A stretch of 64,000 nucleotides of DNA. It comes from JBDHWG01 sp046328525 (GTDB lineage: Bacteria; Chloroflexota; Anaerolineae; Epilineales; JAHCIE01). This document shows, piece by piece, positions 57,099-64,000 of this stretch. Numbering within the stretch: the stretch's first letter is position 1; each line of letters begins with the position of its first letter. The position numbers were made by a program, and so were the translations under genes. The notes under the pieces were generated by a model. That model saw only the letters and a list, made by a program, of their open reading frames with translations, did no database searches and was not told the origin of the DNA. The stretch covers positions 186,001 through 250,000 of the forward strand of contig JAXLWK010000005.1 in NCBI GenBank assembly GCA_046328525.1. The letters are read 5' to 3'.

Positions 57099-58658
57099 TT
57101 GAGCCGGCGTTCCGCCCTGGCCAAGAACACCGCCATCTTGATGGCGTCCTTCGTCATTAGCCGCGTCCTTGGCCTGGGCCGCGAAGCGGTCATCGGCTAC
57201 CAGTTTGGCACGAACCCCGATTACGGGGCCTACCTGGCGGCATTCCGCGTCCCCGACCTGCTGTTCAACGTCATTGGCGCCGGCGCGATCGGGTCGGCGT
57301 TCATCCCCGTGTTTGCGGGGCTGATCGCGCGCGACGAGGACAGCGACGCGTGGAAGACAGCCAGCGCCATCATGAACATCATGACGGTGCTGCTGGTAGT
57401 GTTCGCCCTCGTCGCCGCCTTCTTCCGTAGCACCATCACCACGATGATCGTGTCGGGCTTCTCGCCCGGCGAGCAGGCGCTCACGTCGGATCTTGTGAGC
57501 ATCATGCTCCTGTCGCCGGTGCTGTTCGCCGTCAGCGGCCTGGTGACGGCGATCCTCCAGTCGTACCAGCGTTTCCTCCTGCCCGCCCTCGCCCCCATCG
57601 TCTACAATCTTGCCATCATCTTCGGCGCCCTCGTCCTCGCGCCGCGCGGCTTCGGCGTGCATGGCCTGGCCGCCGGCGTCGTCCTGGGCGCAGCGCTGCA
57701 CCTGGGCGTCCAGATACCCGGCCTGCTGCGGCTGCCGAGCCGCTACTCGTGGACGTTCGGCATGAGCCTGCCGAGCGTGCGCGAGGTGACCCGGCTCATC
57801 GCGCCGCGCACGCTCGGCCTGGCGGCGGTGCAGCTCAACTTCATCGCCAACGTCAACCTGGCGTCGCACCTGGACGACGGTCCGGCGCGGGTCGCCGCCC
57901 TCAGCTACGCCTGGATCATCATGCTCCTGCCGCAGGGCATCTTCGCCCTGTCCATCGCCAACGCCATCTTCCCGACGTTCTCGGCCCAGGTGGCACGGGG
58001 CGAGCACGACGAGATGAAGCGGACCCTGGCCAGCCTGCTGCGCCTCATCGCCTTCGTGACCATCCCGGCCAGCGCCGGGCTATACGTGCTGCGCACGCCC
58101 ATCATCCAGCTCCTGTTGCAGCGCGGCTCGTTCAGCGCGGAATCGACGGCCTTGACCGCGGATGCTTTGCAGTTCTACGCCCTCGGCCTGGTTCCGCACT
58201 CGATGGTCGAGATTCTGACGCGCGCCTTCTACGCCCTGCACGACACGCTCACGCCCGTCCTGCTCGGCCTCCTGGTGATGGGCCTCAACGTCGTGCTCAG
58301 CCTCATCCTCATCGGCCCGATGCAGCAGGGCGGCCTCGCCCTCGCCAACTCCCTGGCGACGGCCATAGAGATGGTCATCCTGGGCGCGATCCTGTGGCGG
58401 CGCATGGGCGGGCTGGACGACGGGCTGCTGCGCATGTCCATCGTCAAGACGGCGCTGGCGACGCTGGTGATGGTCGCGGCGCTGGTGGGTCTGCTGCTCG
58501 GTCTGCCGCCGTTGCCGGGCGCGGCGCGCGCCGTCATCGAGCTAAGCGTCGGCGCTGTCGCGTTCTTCGTCGCCGCGCTGCTGCTGGGGTCGCCGGAGCT
58601 GGCGATGCTCCAGCGCCTCGCCGCGCGCTTCACCATCCGCCTGCGGCCCACAGCTTAA
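57099..58658 (+). CDS. murJ: MurJ/MviN lipid II flippase
   Basis: 519 residues, 13-14 TMs. 'NTAILMASFVISRVLGLGRE' and 'VPDLLFNVIGAGAIGSAFIP' are the TM1-TM2 signature; 'LQSYQRFLLPALAPIVYNLA', 'SYAWIIMLLPQGIFALSIAN' and 'LGLVPHSMVEILTRAFYALH' are also conserved. It moves undecaprenyl-linked peptidoglycan precursor outward, or another lipid-linked glycan. TTG start with GAGG seven bases upstream; no ATG fits the conserved N-terminus. Monocistronic. Confidence 0.93.
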   Translation: MSRRSALAKNTAILMASFVISRVLGLGREAVIGYQFGTNPDYGAYLAAFRVPDLLFNVIGAGAIGSAFIPVFAGLIARDEDSDAWKTASAIMNIMTVLLVVFALVAAFFRSTITTMIVSGFSPGEQALTSDLVSIMLLSPVLFAVSGLVTAILQSYQRFLLPALAPIVYNLAIIFGALVLAPRGFGVHGLAAGVVLGAALHLGVQIPGLLRLPSRYSWTFGMSLPSVREVTRLIAPRTLGLAAVQLNFIANVNLASHLDDGPARVAALSYAWIIMLLPQGIFALSIANAIFPTFSAQVARGEHDEMKRTLASLLRLIAFVTIPASAGLYVLRTPIIQLLLQRGSFSAESTALTADALQFYALGLVPHSMVEILTRAFYALHDTLTPVLLGLLVMGLNVVLSLILIGPMQQGGLALANSLATAIEMVILGAILWRRMGGLDDGLLRMSIVKTALATLVMVAALVGLLLGLPPLPGAARAVIELSVGAVAFFVAALLLGSPELAMLQRLAARFTIRLRPTA

Positions 58659-58674
58659 GCCGGCGCGGCCCGCT

Positions 58675-58766
58675 GGACCACGAAGGCCACGAAAGGGCGC
58701 GAAAGGCGCGAAAAGGTCATGGTCTGCTTTCGCGTATTTCGTGGGGTTTCGTGTCTTTCGCGGTCC
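58675..58766. repeat. 92-bp imperfect inverted repeat (CACGAAA...GCGCGAAA type)
   Basis: The left arm GGACCACGAAGGCCACGAAA and following ~20 bases pairs imperfectly with the right arm ending GTGTCTTTCGCGGTCC. A single-arm relative is at 40324-40366. Intergenic, after murJ. Confidence 0.65.
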
Positions 58767-58791
58767 AAAGCTTGCCCCCGCCAGAAACAGA

Positions 58792-58819
58792 ACGGACTCC
58801 CCGGTCGCGGGGAGTCCGT
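58792..58819 (-). terminator. terminator of groESL
   Basis: An 11-bp perfect stem ACGGACTCCCC / GGGGAGTCCGT with a six-base loop, followed on the minus strand by TTCTGTTTCTGG. It lies ~70 bases after the groEL stop; another hairpin, GGAGAGACGCGCCC / GGGCGCGTCTCTCC, is at 58835-58863 in between. Confidence 0.7.
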
Positions 58820-58834
58820 CGGCGGCAAATGCGA

Positions 58835-58863
58835 GGAGAGACGCGCCCAGGGCGCGTCTCTCC
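58835..58863. other. 14-bp hairpin downstream of groEL
   Basis: Perfect arms GGAGAGACGCGCCC and GGGCGCGTCTCTCC around one base. Its GAGACGCG core also occurs in the 48-bp palindrome at 46228. No T-tract; a repeat or a secondary terminator stem. Confidence 0.55.
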
Positions 58864-58887
58864 GTTTGTTCGGGTCAATCTGTCGGC

Positions 58888-60516
58888 TTAGTACTCGGGC
58901 ATCGGCGGGGCGCCACCGGCCTTTTCCTTCTCAGGCAGGTCGGTCACGAGCGCCTCGGTCGTCAGGATCATCGCGCCGATGGAGGTGGCGTTCTCGACGG
59001 CCGAGCGCGTCACCTTCGCCGGGTCAATGATGCCCGCCTTCATCATGTCCGTCATCTCGCCGGTCATGACGTTGTAGCCCATCGTCTTGCTGCCGCTCTC
59101 GCGCATGCTGCGGCGCACGTCGTCCACGGCCACCGCGCCGTCCATGCCCGCGTTCTCGGCGAGCTGGCGCATCGGCTCCTCGAGGGCGCGGCGAACGATG
59201 CGGACACCGGTCGCGGCGTCGCCTTCGAGCTTGAGGTCGTTCAGCGCGGACTGCGCGTTCACCAGGGCCACGCCGCCGCCAGGCACCACGCCCTCCTCGA
59301 CGGAGGCGCGGGCGGCGCGCAGGGCGTCCTCGACGCGGTGCTTCTTCTCCTTAAGCTCGGTCTCGGTGGCCGCGCCGACGCGGATGATCGCCACGCCGCC
59401 GCTCAGCTTCGCCATGCGCTCCTGGAGCTTCTCGCGGTCGTAGTCGGACGTGGTCTGCTCGATCTGGGCCTTGATCTGGTCAATGCGGCCCATGATCTCG
59501 GTTTCCTTGCCCGCGCCGCCGACGACGGTCGAGTCGTCCTTGGTGGAAATGACCTTGTCACAGCGGCCGAGGTCGGCGATGGTGACGGTCTCGAGCTTGC
59601 GGCCGACTTCCTCGCTGATGACGAGGCCGCCGGTCAGGGTGGCGATGTCGCCCAGCATGGCCTTGCGGCGGTCGCCGAAGCCGGGGGCCTTGAGGGCCAG
59701 GGCGTTGAACGTGCCGCGGAGCTTGTTGAGCACCAGGGTCGCCAGGGCCTCACCCTCGACGTCCTCGGCAATCACGACGAAATCGCGGCGGCCGGTCTGG
59801 ACGAGCTTCTCCATGATGGGGACGATGTCCGCGGCGGCCGAGATCTTCTTGTCGGTGATGAGGATGTACGGGTTCTCGACGACGGCTTCCATCCGCTCAG
59901 GGTTGGTGATGAAGTAGGGGGAGATGTAGCCGCGGTCGAACTGCATACCCTCGACGTACTCCTGCTCGAACGCCAGACCCTTGCTCTCCTCGACGGTGAT
60001 GACGCCGTCCTTGCCGACCTTCTCCATCACGTCGGCGATCAGGTCGCCGATCTCGCGGTCGCCAGCGGAGATGGTGGCAATGTTGGCAATGTCATCCCGG
60101 CCGCTGACCGGGATCGCGCTGCTCTTGATGGCCTGAACGACGGTCTCGCGCGCCTTGTGGATGCCGATCTGAATCTGCATCGGGTTGGCGCCAGCGGCGA
60201 CGTTGCGCAGACCCTCGGTGATGATGGCCTGGGCCAGCACGGTCGCGGTGGTCGTGCCGTCGCCGGCGATGTCGTCGGTCTTGGTCGCGGCCTCCTTGAC
60301 GAGCTGCGCGCCCATGTTGGCGAACGGATCCTCAAGCTCGATATCCTTGGCAACGGTCACGCCGTCGTGGGTGACGGTGGGCGCGCCGAACTTCTTGTCC
60401 AGGGCGACGTTGCGGCCCTTAGGGCCGAGGGTCGTCTTCACGGCGTTGGCGACGGTATCCACGCCACGCTTCAGCTCGCGGCGAGCCTCTTCCCCGAAAA
60501 CTAGCTGCTTAGGCAT
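58888..60516 (-). CDS. groEL: chaperonin GroEL
   Basis: 542 residues. 'TLGPKGRNVALDKKFGAPTV', 'GDGTTTATVLAQAIITEGLR', 'AAGANPMQIQIGIHKA' and 'EEGVVPGGGVALVNAQSALN' are canonical. It forms the 14-mer folding chamber with GroES. The C-terminus ends GGAPPMPEY instead of the GGM repeats of proteobacteria, as in many other phyla. 35 bp after groES; same CIRCE-controlled transcript. Confidence 0.97.
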   Translation of the reverse strand: MPKQLVFGEEARRELKRGVDTVANAVKTTLGPKGRNVALDKKFGAPTVTHDGVTVAKDIELEDPFANMGAQLVKEAATKTDDIAGDGTTTATVLAQAIITEGLRNVAAGANPMQIQIGIHKARETVVQAIKSSAIPVSGRDDIANIATISAGDREIGDLIADVMEKVGKDGVITVEESKGLAFEQEYVEGMQFDRGYISPYFITNPERMEAVVENPYILITDKKISAAADIVPIMEKLVQTGRRDFVVIAEDVEGEALATLVLNKLRGTFNALALKAPGFGDRRKAMLGDIATLTGGLVISEEVGRKLETVTIADLGRCDKVISTKDDSTVVGGAGKETEIMGRIDQIKAQIEQTTSDYDREKLQERMAKLSGGVAIIRVGAATETELKEKKHRVEDALRAARASVEEGVVPGGGVALVNAQSALNDLKLEGDAATGVRIVRRALEEPMRQLAENAGMDGAVAVDDVRRSMRESGSKTMGYNVMTGEMTDMMKAGIIDPAKVTRSAVENATSIGAMILTTEALVTDLPEKEKAGGAPPMPEY

Positions 60517-60551
60517 ATTCTGTGTCCTCCTTGCGCTGCTGTCGCGGCGAT

Positions 60552-60866
60552 TTACGCGTTCGCTGTCTCAGGCTGAACGACGGCGAGAATGTCCTTCTCG
60601 CTCAGGATCAGGTACTTCTTGTTGTCAATCTTGACCTCAGTGCCCGCGTACTTCTGGTAGATCACGCGGTCGCCGACGGCGACCTCCATAGGCGTGCGCT
60701 TGCCAGTTTCCTCGTTCAAGCGGCCGTTGCCGGCGGCGAGCACCGTCCCCTCCTGGGGCTTCTCCTTGGCGGTCTCGGGCACGTAGATGCCCGTCGGCGT
60801 CATCTCTTCCTTCTCAATCGGCTCGACGATTACCCGATCGCCCAGGGGCTTCAGATTCAAGCTCAT
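60552..60866 (-). CDS. groES: co-chaperonin GroES
   Basis: 104 residues. 'LKPLGDRVIVEPIEKEEMTP', the mobile loop 'EKEEMTPTGIYVPETAKEKP', 'GTVLAAGNGRLNEETGKRTP', 'VGDRVIYQKYAGTEVKIDNK' and 'KYLILSEKDILAVV' are standard. Caps GroEL. ATG 60866 has GGAGG nine bases upstream, preferred to the in-frame upstream start that lacks an RBS. Confidence 0.97.
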   Translation of the reverse strand: MSLNLKPLGDRVIVEPIEKEEMTPTGIYVPETAKEKPQEGTVLAAGNGRLNEETGKRTPMEVAVGDRVIYQKYAGTEVKIDNKKYLILSEKDILAVVQPETANA

Positions 60867-60907
60867 ACAGCACAACCTCCTTCACGTGTGAGATTCCAGT
60901 GAGCGTC

Positions 60908-60934
60908 TTAGCACTCACTAGGTGAGAGTGCTAA
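60908..60934 (-). promoter_or_regulatory. CIRCE operator (HrcA binding site)
   Basis: Perfect TTAGCACTC-N9-GAGTGCTAA. It lies just after the predicted groES transcription start, the usual place, so HrcA-type heat-shock repression is expected. hrcA is not in the window. Confidence 0.95.
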
Positions 60935-60944
60935 ACCGAGGTAT

Positions 60945-60972
60945 ATTTTACGCTCATTTTGGCGTTTGTCAA
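60945..60972 (-). promoter_or_regulatory. promoter of groESL
   Basis: On the minus strand TTGACA (60967-60972), 16-base spacer, TAAAAT (60945-60950). Start near 60938, immediately before CIRCE. Confidence 0.8.
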
Positions 60973-61018
60973 GTCGTTGAGGGGGGATTTGCGCGCGTTT
61001 TCGAGAAGATTCTCACTA

Positions 61019-61048
61019 ATTATAGCAAATAAGCGCCAAGAGTGCTAA
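61019..61048 (-). promoter_or_regulatory. possible second groESL promoter overlapping a CIRCE half-site
   Basis: On the minus strand TTAGCA (61043-61048), 18-base spacer, TATAAT (61019-61024). The -35 is part of TTAGCACTC (61040-61048), one half of CIRCE; the other half is absent. Located ~70 bases upstream of the main promoter. Confidence 0.45.
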
Positions 61049-61100
61049 CCGGCGCGGGCGCGCGAAATCCAGGCCGTCCGGTTTTGCCTCGCCCGGCCCC

Positions 61101-61129
61101 TTGACACCGAACACATGTTCTGCTATACT
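61101..61129 (+). promoter_or_regulatory. lexA promoter with SOS box in the spacer
   Basis: TTGACA (61101-61106), 17-base spacer, TATACT (61124-61129). The spacer contains GAACACATGTTC (61109-61120), the Gram-positive-type LexA box, so LexA should repress its own promoter. Confidence 0.88.
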
Positions 61130-61143
61130 ACATTACGTGAGTA

Positions 61144-61155
61144 GAACATGAGTTC
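61144..61155 (+). promoter_or_regulatory. second LexA box in the lexA leader
   Basis: GAACATGAGTTC (GAAC-N4-GTTC), 24 bases after the end of the first box. It overlaps an in-frame ATG (61148), supporting GTG 61172 as the real start. Confidence 0.75.
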
Positions 61156-61171
61156 TGTTCTAGGAGGGGAT

Positions 61172-61972
61172 GTGACAGCACGGACAGATGACTGGACAGA
61201 TGAGCTTGACGAACGCGAGACTGGCGAGGACGGAACACCGATGATGGGCGAGCCGGCGGCGGACCTGGACGGGGCGGACATGGGCGACGACGTTGCCAGG
61301 GGCGACGCCATACCCGCGCCGCACCTCCTGGAAGATCCCCTGCCGCGCATCCTGCGCTTCATCGAGGATTACCTCACCGATCACGGGCGAGCGCCGAGCG
61401 TGCGGGAAATCGGCACGGCGCTGCAGATGAAGTCGGAAGACCACGTCCATCGCAAGCTCCAGCTTCTCAACCAGTACGGCTTCATCCGCATCACGCCGCG
61501 CATTGCACGCGGCATCGAGCTGCGCTTCTGTTGGGATGGTGCGCGCTACGGCGCTGGCGGGGTGCTGCACGTCCCGTACATGGGCGAGATCGCGGCGGGC
61601 AAGCCGCTGCAGAAGCCCGGCGACCAACAGGTGCGCCAGGCGCCCGAGCAGCACCTCGCGCTGACGCGGGACCTCGTCGGCGACACCCGCCACGTCTACG
61701 CCATGCGAGTCAACGGGTACTCGATGATTGACGCGCTGATCAATCACGGCGATACGGTGGTGCTGCGCCACGTGGACAGCGCCGAGAACGGCGACCTGGT
61801 CGCCGTGTGGCTGGAGACAGAGAGCGGTGGCGAGACGACGCTGAAGCGGTTCTTCCGCGAGGGCGACCGCATCCGCCTCCAGCCAGAGAACGCGACGATG
61901 GAGCCGATCTACTGTGACCCGTCGGAGGTCACGGTCCAGGGCAAGGTTGTGGCAGTCATCCGCCAGGTTTGA
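61172..61972 (+). CDS. lexA: LexA repressor
   Basis: 266 residues from GTG 61172, which follows AGGAGG closely. An acidic ~55-residue N-terminal extension precedes the winged helix ('RILRFIEDYLTDHGRAPSVR', 'DHVHRKLQLLNQYGFI'). The self-cleavage site is Ala-Gly in 'PYMGEIAAGKPLQ'; catalytic Ser is in 'AMRVNGYSMIDALI' (S184) and Lys in 'GGETTLKRFFREGD' (K225). LexA of usual length is ~200-215 residues, so the extension is unusual. Two SOS boxes precede it. Confidence 0.93.
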   Translation: MTARTDDWTDELDERETGEDGTPMMGEPAADLDGADMGDDVARGDAIPAPHLLEDPLPRILRFIEDYLTDHGRAPSVREIGTALQMKSEDHVHRKLQLLNQYGFIRITPRIARGIELRFCWDGARYGAGGVLHVPYMGEIAAGKPLQKPGDQQVRQAPEQHLALTRDLVGDTRHVYAMRVNGYSMIDALINHGDTVVLRHVDSAENGDLVAVWLETESGGETTLKRFFREGDRIRLQPENATMEPIYCDPSEVTVQGKVVAVIRQV

Positions 61973-61987
61973 GACGGCGCGAGCGAG

Positions 61988-62017
61988 GAGCCTGGCGACC
62001 GACCGGCCGCCAGGCTC
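61988..62017 (+). other. intercistronic hairpin between lexA and the FtsK-like gene
   Basis: Perfect 10-bp arms GAGCCTGGCG and CGCCAGGCTC with a ten-base loop, no T-tract. It could protect the lexA message 3' end or lower read-through into the next gene. Confidence 0.5.
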
Positions 62018-62038
62018 CCGCTTCGGGAGGCGGTACCC

Positions 62039-63358
62039 ATGAGCAAGCGCATCAATCAACTCCACTACCAGGCCGACCAGATCGAGGCGGTCCTGGCGAG
62101 CCACAAGATCGCCGGCCGCGTCACCGGCGGCTCGGTCACGCCCCAGATTGTCCGCTTCCACCTTGTGCCGGCCGTCGGCACGAAGGTCAGCCAGATTACC
62201 CGGCTCTCCGAAGAGCTGGCCCTCGCCCTCGGCGTCGCCACCTGCCGCGTCGTGCGCCACGGCGCGACGATTGACCTCGAGTTCCCGCGCGGCGACCGCA
62301 GCATGGTGCACCTCTTCGACCTGGTGGACCGCCTGCACCACGTCCCGCCGCACACGGCGATCCTCGGTATGGACGGGGAAGGCACGCCCATCCTGCTGCG
62401 TCTCTCCAGCCCAGAGGTGCCCCACGTCCTCATCAGCGGGACGACGGGCAGCGGCAAGACGGCACTGGCGCGCTCGATGATCGCCAGCCTGGCGCACTAC
62501 AACTCGCCGGCCGATCTGGCGCTCCTGCTGATTGACCCCAAAGGGCGGGGCTACGCTCCGTTCGCCAGCCTGCCGCACCTGGTCGCGGGCGTGGCGCAGA
62601 ACACCCAGGAGGCCGTGATCGCTCTTCAGTGGCTGGTGCAGGAGATGGAGCGCCGCGACCGCGAGCGCATTACCTTACCGCGCATCGTGACGTTCATTGA
62701 CGAGCTGGCCGACCTGGCGCTCGTCGGCGGGCCGGCCGTTGAGATGGCCTTGACGCGAATCTCGCAGCGCGGCCGCGAGGCGGGCCTGCACCTGGTCTGC
62801 TGCACGCAGAAGCCGAGCAGCGCCATCATCGGCTCGCTGGTCAAGGCGAACTTCCCGGCGCGGCTGATCGGGAGCGTCGCCAGCGCCGAGGATGCGCGCG
62901 TGGCGGCGGGGATTGCGAAGAGCGGCGCCGAGCGCCTGGTGGGTCGCGGCGATTTTCTGCTCGTCGTGCAGGGCAACGCGCACCGGCTTCAGGCCGCGTT
63001 CGTCGCCGAGAGTGACCTCGACGCCTGCCTGCCGGTCGGCGAGAGTCCGCGGCCGCTCGCGTCACTGGCCCCCACTCCGCCTCAGCCGGTGGCTGTGCCG
63101 CGCCGCCGACGCAGCGCGCCCGCAACGTCGGCCCCGCCTCCCCTGGCCGCCGAGCCGCCGGTTGCAGCGCCGCTCCAGGCCGTGTCTGTACCCCCGGCCC
63201 CGCCGGCCCCACCCGCGACGCCACCCGCCGGGGCGCAGCAACTTCCCCTGGGCATCGAGGGGGTGACGCCGTCGGCCCCGCCCGTTCCCGCGCCCAAGAA
63301 GCCGCGGCCCCAAGGCTGGCAGGTCATCCCAGGCGGCGGACAAAAGAAAGCGTCATAG
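62039..63358 (+). CDS. FtsK/SpoIIIE-type DNA-pumping ATPase without membrane domain
   Basis: 439 residues. Walker A 'VLISGTTGSGKTALARSMIA' (134-141), 'LALLLIDPKGRGYAPFASLP', Walker B 'IVTFIDELADLALVGGPAVE' (D221-E222), then 'LTRISQRGREAGLHLVCCTQ' and 'KANFPARLIGSVASAEDARV' are the FtsK motor motifs. The ~100-residue N-terminus contains an FtsK_alpha-like part. No TM and no gamma winged helix; the C-terminal ~110 residues are Pro/Ala-rich. Such soluble motors are common in plasmids and integrative elements. GGGAGG eight bases before ATG; likely cotranscribed with lexA. Confidence 0.85.
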   Translation: MSKRINQLHYQADQIEAVLASHKIAGRVTGGSVTPQIVRFHLVPAVGTKVSQITRLSEELALALGVATCRVVRHGATIDLEFPRGDRSMVHLFDLVDRLHHVPPHTAILGMDGEGTPILLRLSSPEVPHVLISGTTGSGKTALARSMIASLAHYNSPADLALLLIDPKGRGYAPFASLPHLVAGVAQNTQEAVIALQWLVQEMERRDRERITLPRIVTFIDELADLALVGGPAVEMALTRISQRGREAGLHLVCCTQKPSSAIIGSLVKANFPARLIGSVASAEDARVAAGIAKSGAERLVGRGDFLLVVQGNAHRLQAAFVAESDLDACLPVGESPRPLASLAPTPPQPVAVPRRRRSAPATSAPPPLAAEPPVAAPLQAVSVPPAPPAPPATPPAGAQQLPLGIEGVTPSAPPVPAPKKPRPQGWQVIPGGGQKKAS

Positions 63359-63376
63359 GTCTGCAACAGGAGGTGC

Positions 63377-63757
63377 ATGGTGAAGTGGCTATTTCGGGGC
63401 GCTGTGATTGCGTTTTTCGCCGGTCTGGGCGGCGCGGTCGCGGTGCGCATGGGGTCGGAGGCGATGGCGGTCGTCGTCGGCGTGGTGCTCGGCGTCGCGG
63501 GGGCGCTGCCGGTGGCCCTCCTCGTTCTCTACGCGGCGCGGCGTTCGGAGCCGCGCCCGGCGGAGAAGCCGGCTGAGCCGCAGCCGGCGCAGCCGTGGCA
63601 GCAGCCGGGCCTCGGCCCCGCCCAGCAGCCGCAAATCATCGTCGTTTCGCCGCCCCAGATGGCGGCCCCGCCGCGCGGCATGGGCGGCTGGTATCCCCAG
63701 CAGGCCGCGTTGCCGCCGGTGCAGCGTGAGTTCAACATTATTGGTGAGGACGGTTAG
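63377..63757 (+). CDS. small two-TM protein with Pro/Gln-rich tail
   Basis: 126 residues. TM1 'FRGAVIAFFAGLGGAVAV' and TM2 'MAVVVGVVLGVAGALPVALL', then a Pro/Gln/Ala-rich tail. AGGAGG precedes the ATG. 18 bp after the FtsK-like gene, so probably in the same transcript; it could tether the soluble motor to the membrane (inference). No family recognised. Confidence 0.7.
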   Translation: MVKWLFRGAVIAFFAGLGGAVAVRMGSEAMAVVVGVVLGVAGALPVALLVLYAARRSEPRPAEKPAEPQPAQPWQQPGLGPAQQPQIIVVSPPQMAAPPRGMGGWYPQQAALPPVQREFNIIGEDG

Positions 63758-63764
63758 CGAGAAC

Positions 63765-63788
63765 GCGGCCGGCGATCAGGTCGGCCGC
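63765..63788. other. 7-bp hairpin after the small membrane-protein gene
   Basis: GCGGCCG and CGGCCGC with a ten-base spacer. No T-tract; weak evidence for a transcript boundary. Confidence 0.3.
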
Positions 63789-63839
63789 GAGACGTGAGCG
63801 ATACTCCCCACCCCACCCATACTCGTCGGGAGTGCAGGC

Positions 63840-64000
63840 ATGGACATCGGTTTGATGTGGTATGACAAGGATTCCAGGACGCCGTTCGCGGCCAAGGTCG
63901 AGCTGGCGGCGGAGCGATATCGAGAGCGGTTCGGCGTCGAGCCGAACCTGGTGCTGGTACACCCGTCGGCGATAGGTGAGGGCGCGGCGCCGGGTTACGA
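63840..64000 (+). CDS. hypothetical protein (3' end outside the window)
   Basis: ATG 63840 opens 53 codons to the edge: 'MDIGLMWYDKDSRTPFAAKV', 'ELAAERYRERFGVEPNLVLV', 'HPSAIGEG'. GGGAG seven bases upstream. I do not recognise a named family. It follows lexA, the FtsK-like gene and the membrane protein on the same strand and may belong to the same accessory block. Confidence 0.55.
   Translation, partial: MDIGLMWYDKDSRTPFAAKVELAAERYRERFGVEPNLVLVHPSAIGEGAAPGY

Noticed and set aside
58741..60504. A 587-codon plus-strand frame over groEL
   Set aside because: groEL on the minus strand is unambiguous; the antisense frame is a composition artefact.
61160..62578. A 472-codon minus-strand frame over lexA and the FtsK-like gene
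   Set aside because: Low-complexity mirror frame; both plus-strand proteins have clear motifs, promoter and RBS.
1..64000. tRNA, rRNA or riboswitch genes
   Set aside because: No cloverleaf with a GGTTC-A box, no rRNA core sequence and no recognisable riboswitch core was seen by eye; a covariance-model search would be decisive.

Overview
The window is a GC-rich (roughly two-thirds G+C), densely packed chromosomal segment. I infer a member of the Chloroflexota, probably an Anaerolineae-like lineage. The reasons are gene content (extracellular modules built on 'xNGW...I.VQN' repeats, dockerin/cohesin proteins, several Uma2 genes, DUF951, a processive diacylglycerol glucosyltransferase), Gram-positive-type GAAC-N4-GTTC SOS boxes, a perfect CIRCE element, clear TTGACA/TATAAT promoters, and the many dispersed palindromes. 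This is inference; no rRNA, tRNA or other phylogenetic marker was aligned. No CRISPR array, rRNA or tRNA was seen.

Layout. 0-7.4 kb: 3' end of a DUF4129 gene; a minus-strand group of two DinB-fold proteins around a YcaQ-type DNA glycosylase; a 1431-residue YfhO/flippase fusion with its own promoter. 7.4-12.2 kb: a 923-residue secreted modular protein with a strong terminator, a third DinB protein, and an exported dockerin-plus-cohesin protein. 12.2-19.1 kb: a PcrA/UvrD helicase interrupted by a 371-residue intein, a membrane J-domain protein, adenine deaminase, a Uma2 fragment and a lone antitoxin-like gene. 19.2-28.4 kb (plus strand): mutS2, a membrane protein with a degenerate alkaline-phosphatase fold, a histidine phosphatase, rfbD, two family-2 glycosyltransferases and rluD. 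28.4-31.9 kb: an anchored lipid-binding-like protein, quinone reductase, acetyltransferase, a VapBC pair whose toxin lacks its first catalytic Asp, and a Uma2 gene.

31.9-39.1 kb is one operon, glpA-uma2-glpB-glpC-dhaM(-uma2): an anaerobic glycerol-3-phosphate dehydrogenase joined to a PEP-driven EIIA-HPr-EI phosphorelay, with a Uma2 gene set between glpA and glpB by 4-base overlaps. 39.2-49.8 kb: an aminoglycoside-phosphotransferase-like gene, then a minus-strand polysaccharide operon (TyrA-like dehydrogenase, GIY-YIG nuclease, glycosyltransferase, Wzm/Wzt ABC exporter, three more glycosyltransferases). 49.9-58.7 kb: HD protein and site-2 protease, divergent from DUF951, a glycolipid glucosyltransferase and a class-I amidotransferase; a DUF262/DUF1524 putative anti-phage nuclease; a deazaflavin-type oxidoreductase; murJ. 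58.9-60.9 kb: groESL under CIRCE. 61.1 kb to the edge: an autoregulated lexA, an FtsK-type motor without membrane domain, a small membrane protein and an unknown cut-off gene, which may be the start of an accessory element.

The most striking property is a set of dispersed palindromic repeat families. Some copies lie inside reading frames and are translated (YfhO at two places, two glycosyltransferases), and others supply start or stop codons. Two near-identical 101-bp elements with terminal inverted repeats look like non-autonomous miniature transposons. This resembles the in-frame palindromic elements known from Rickettsia and is the best candidate here for an undescribed phenomenon.
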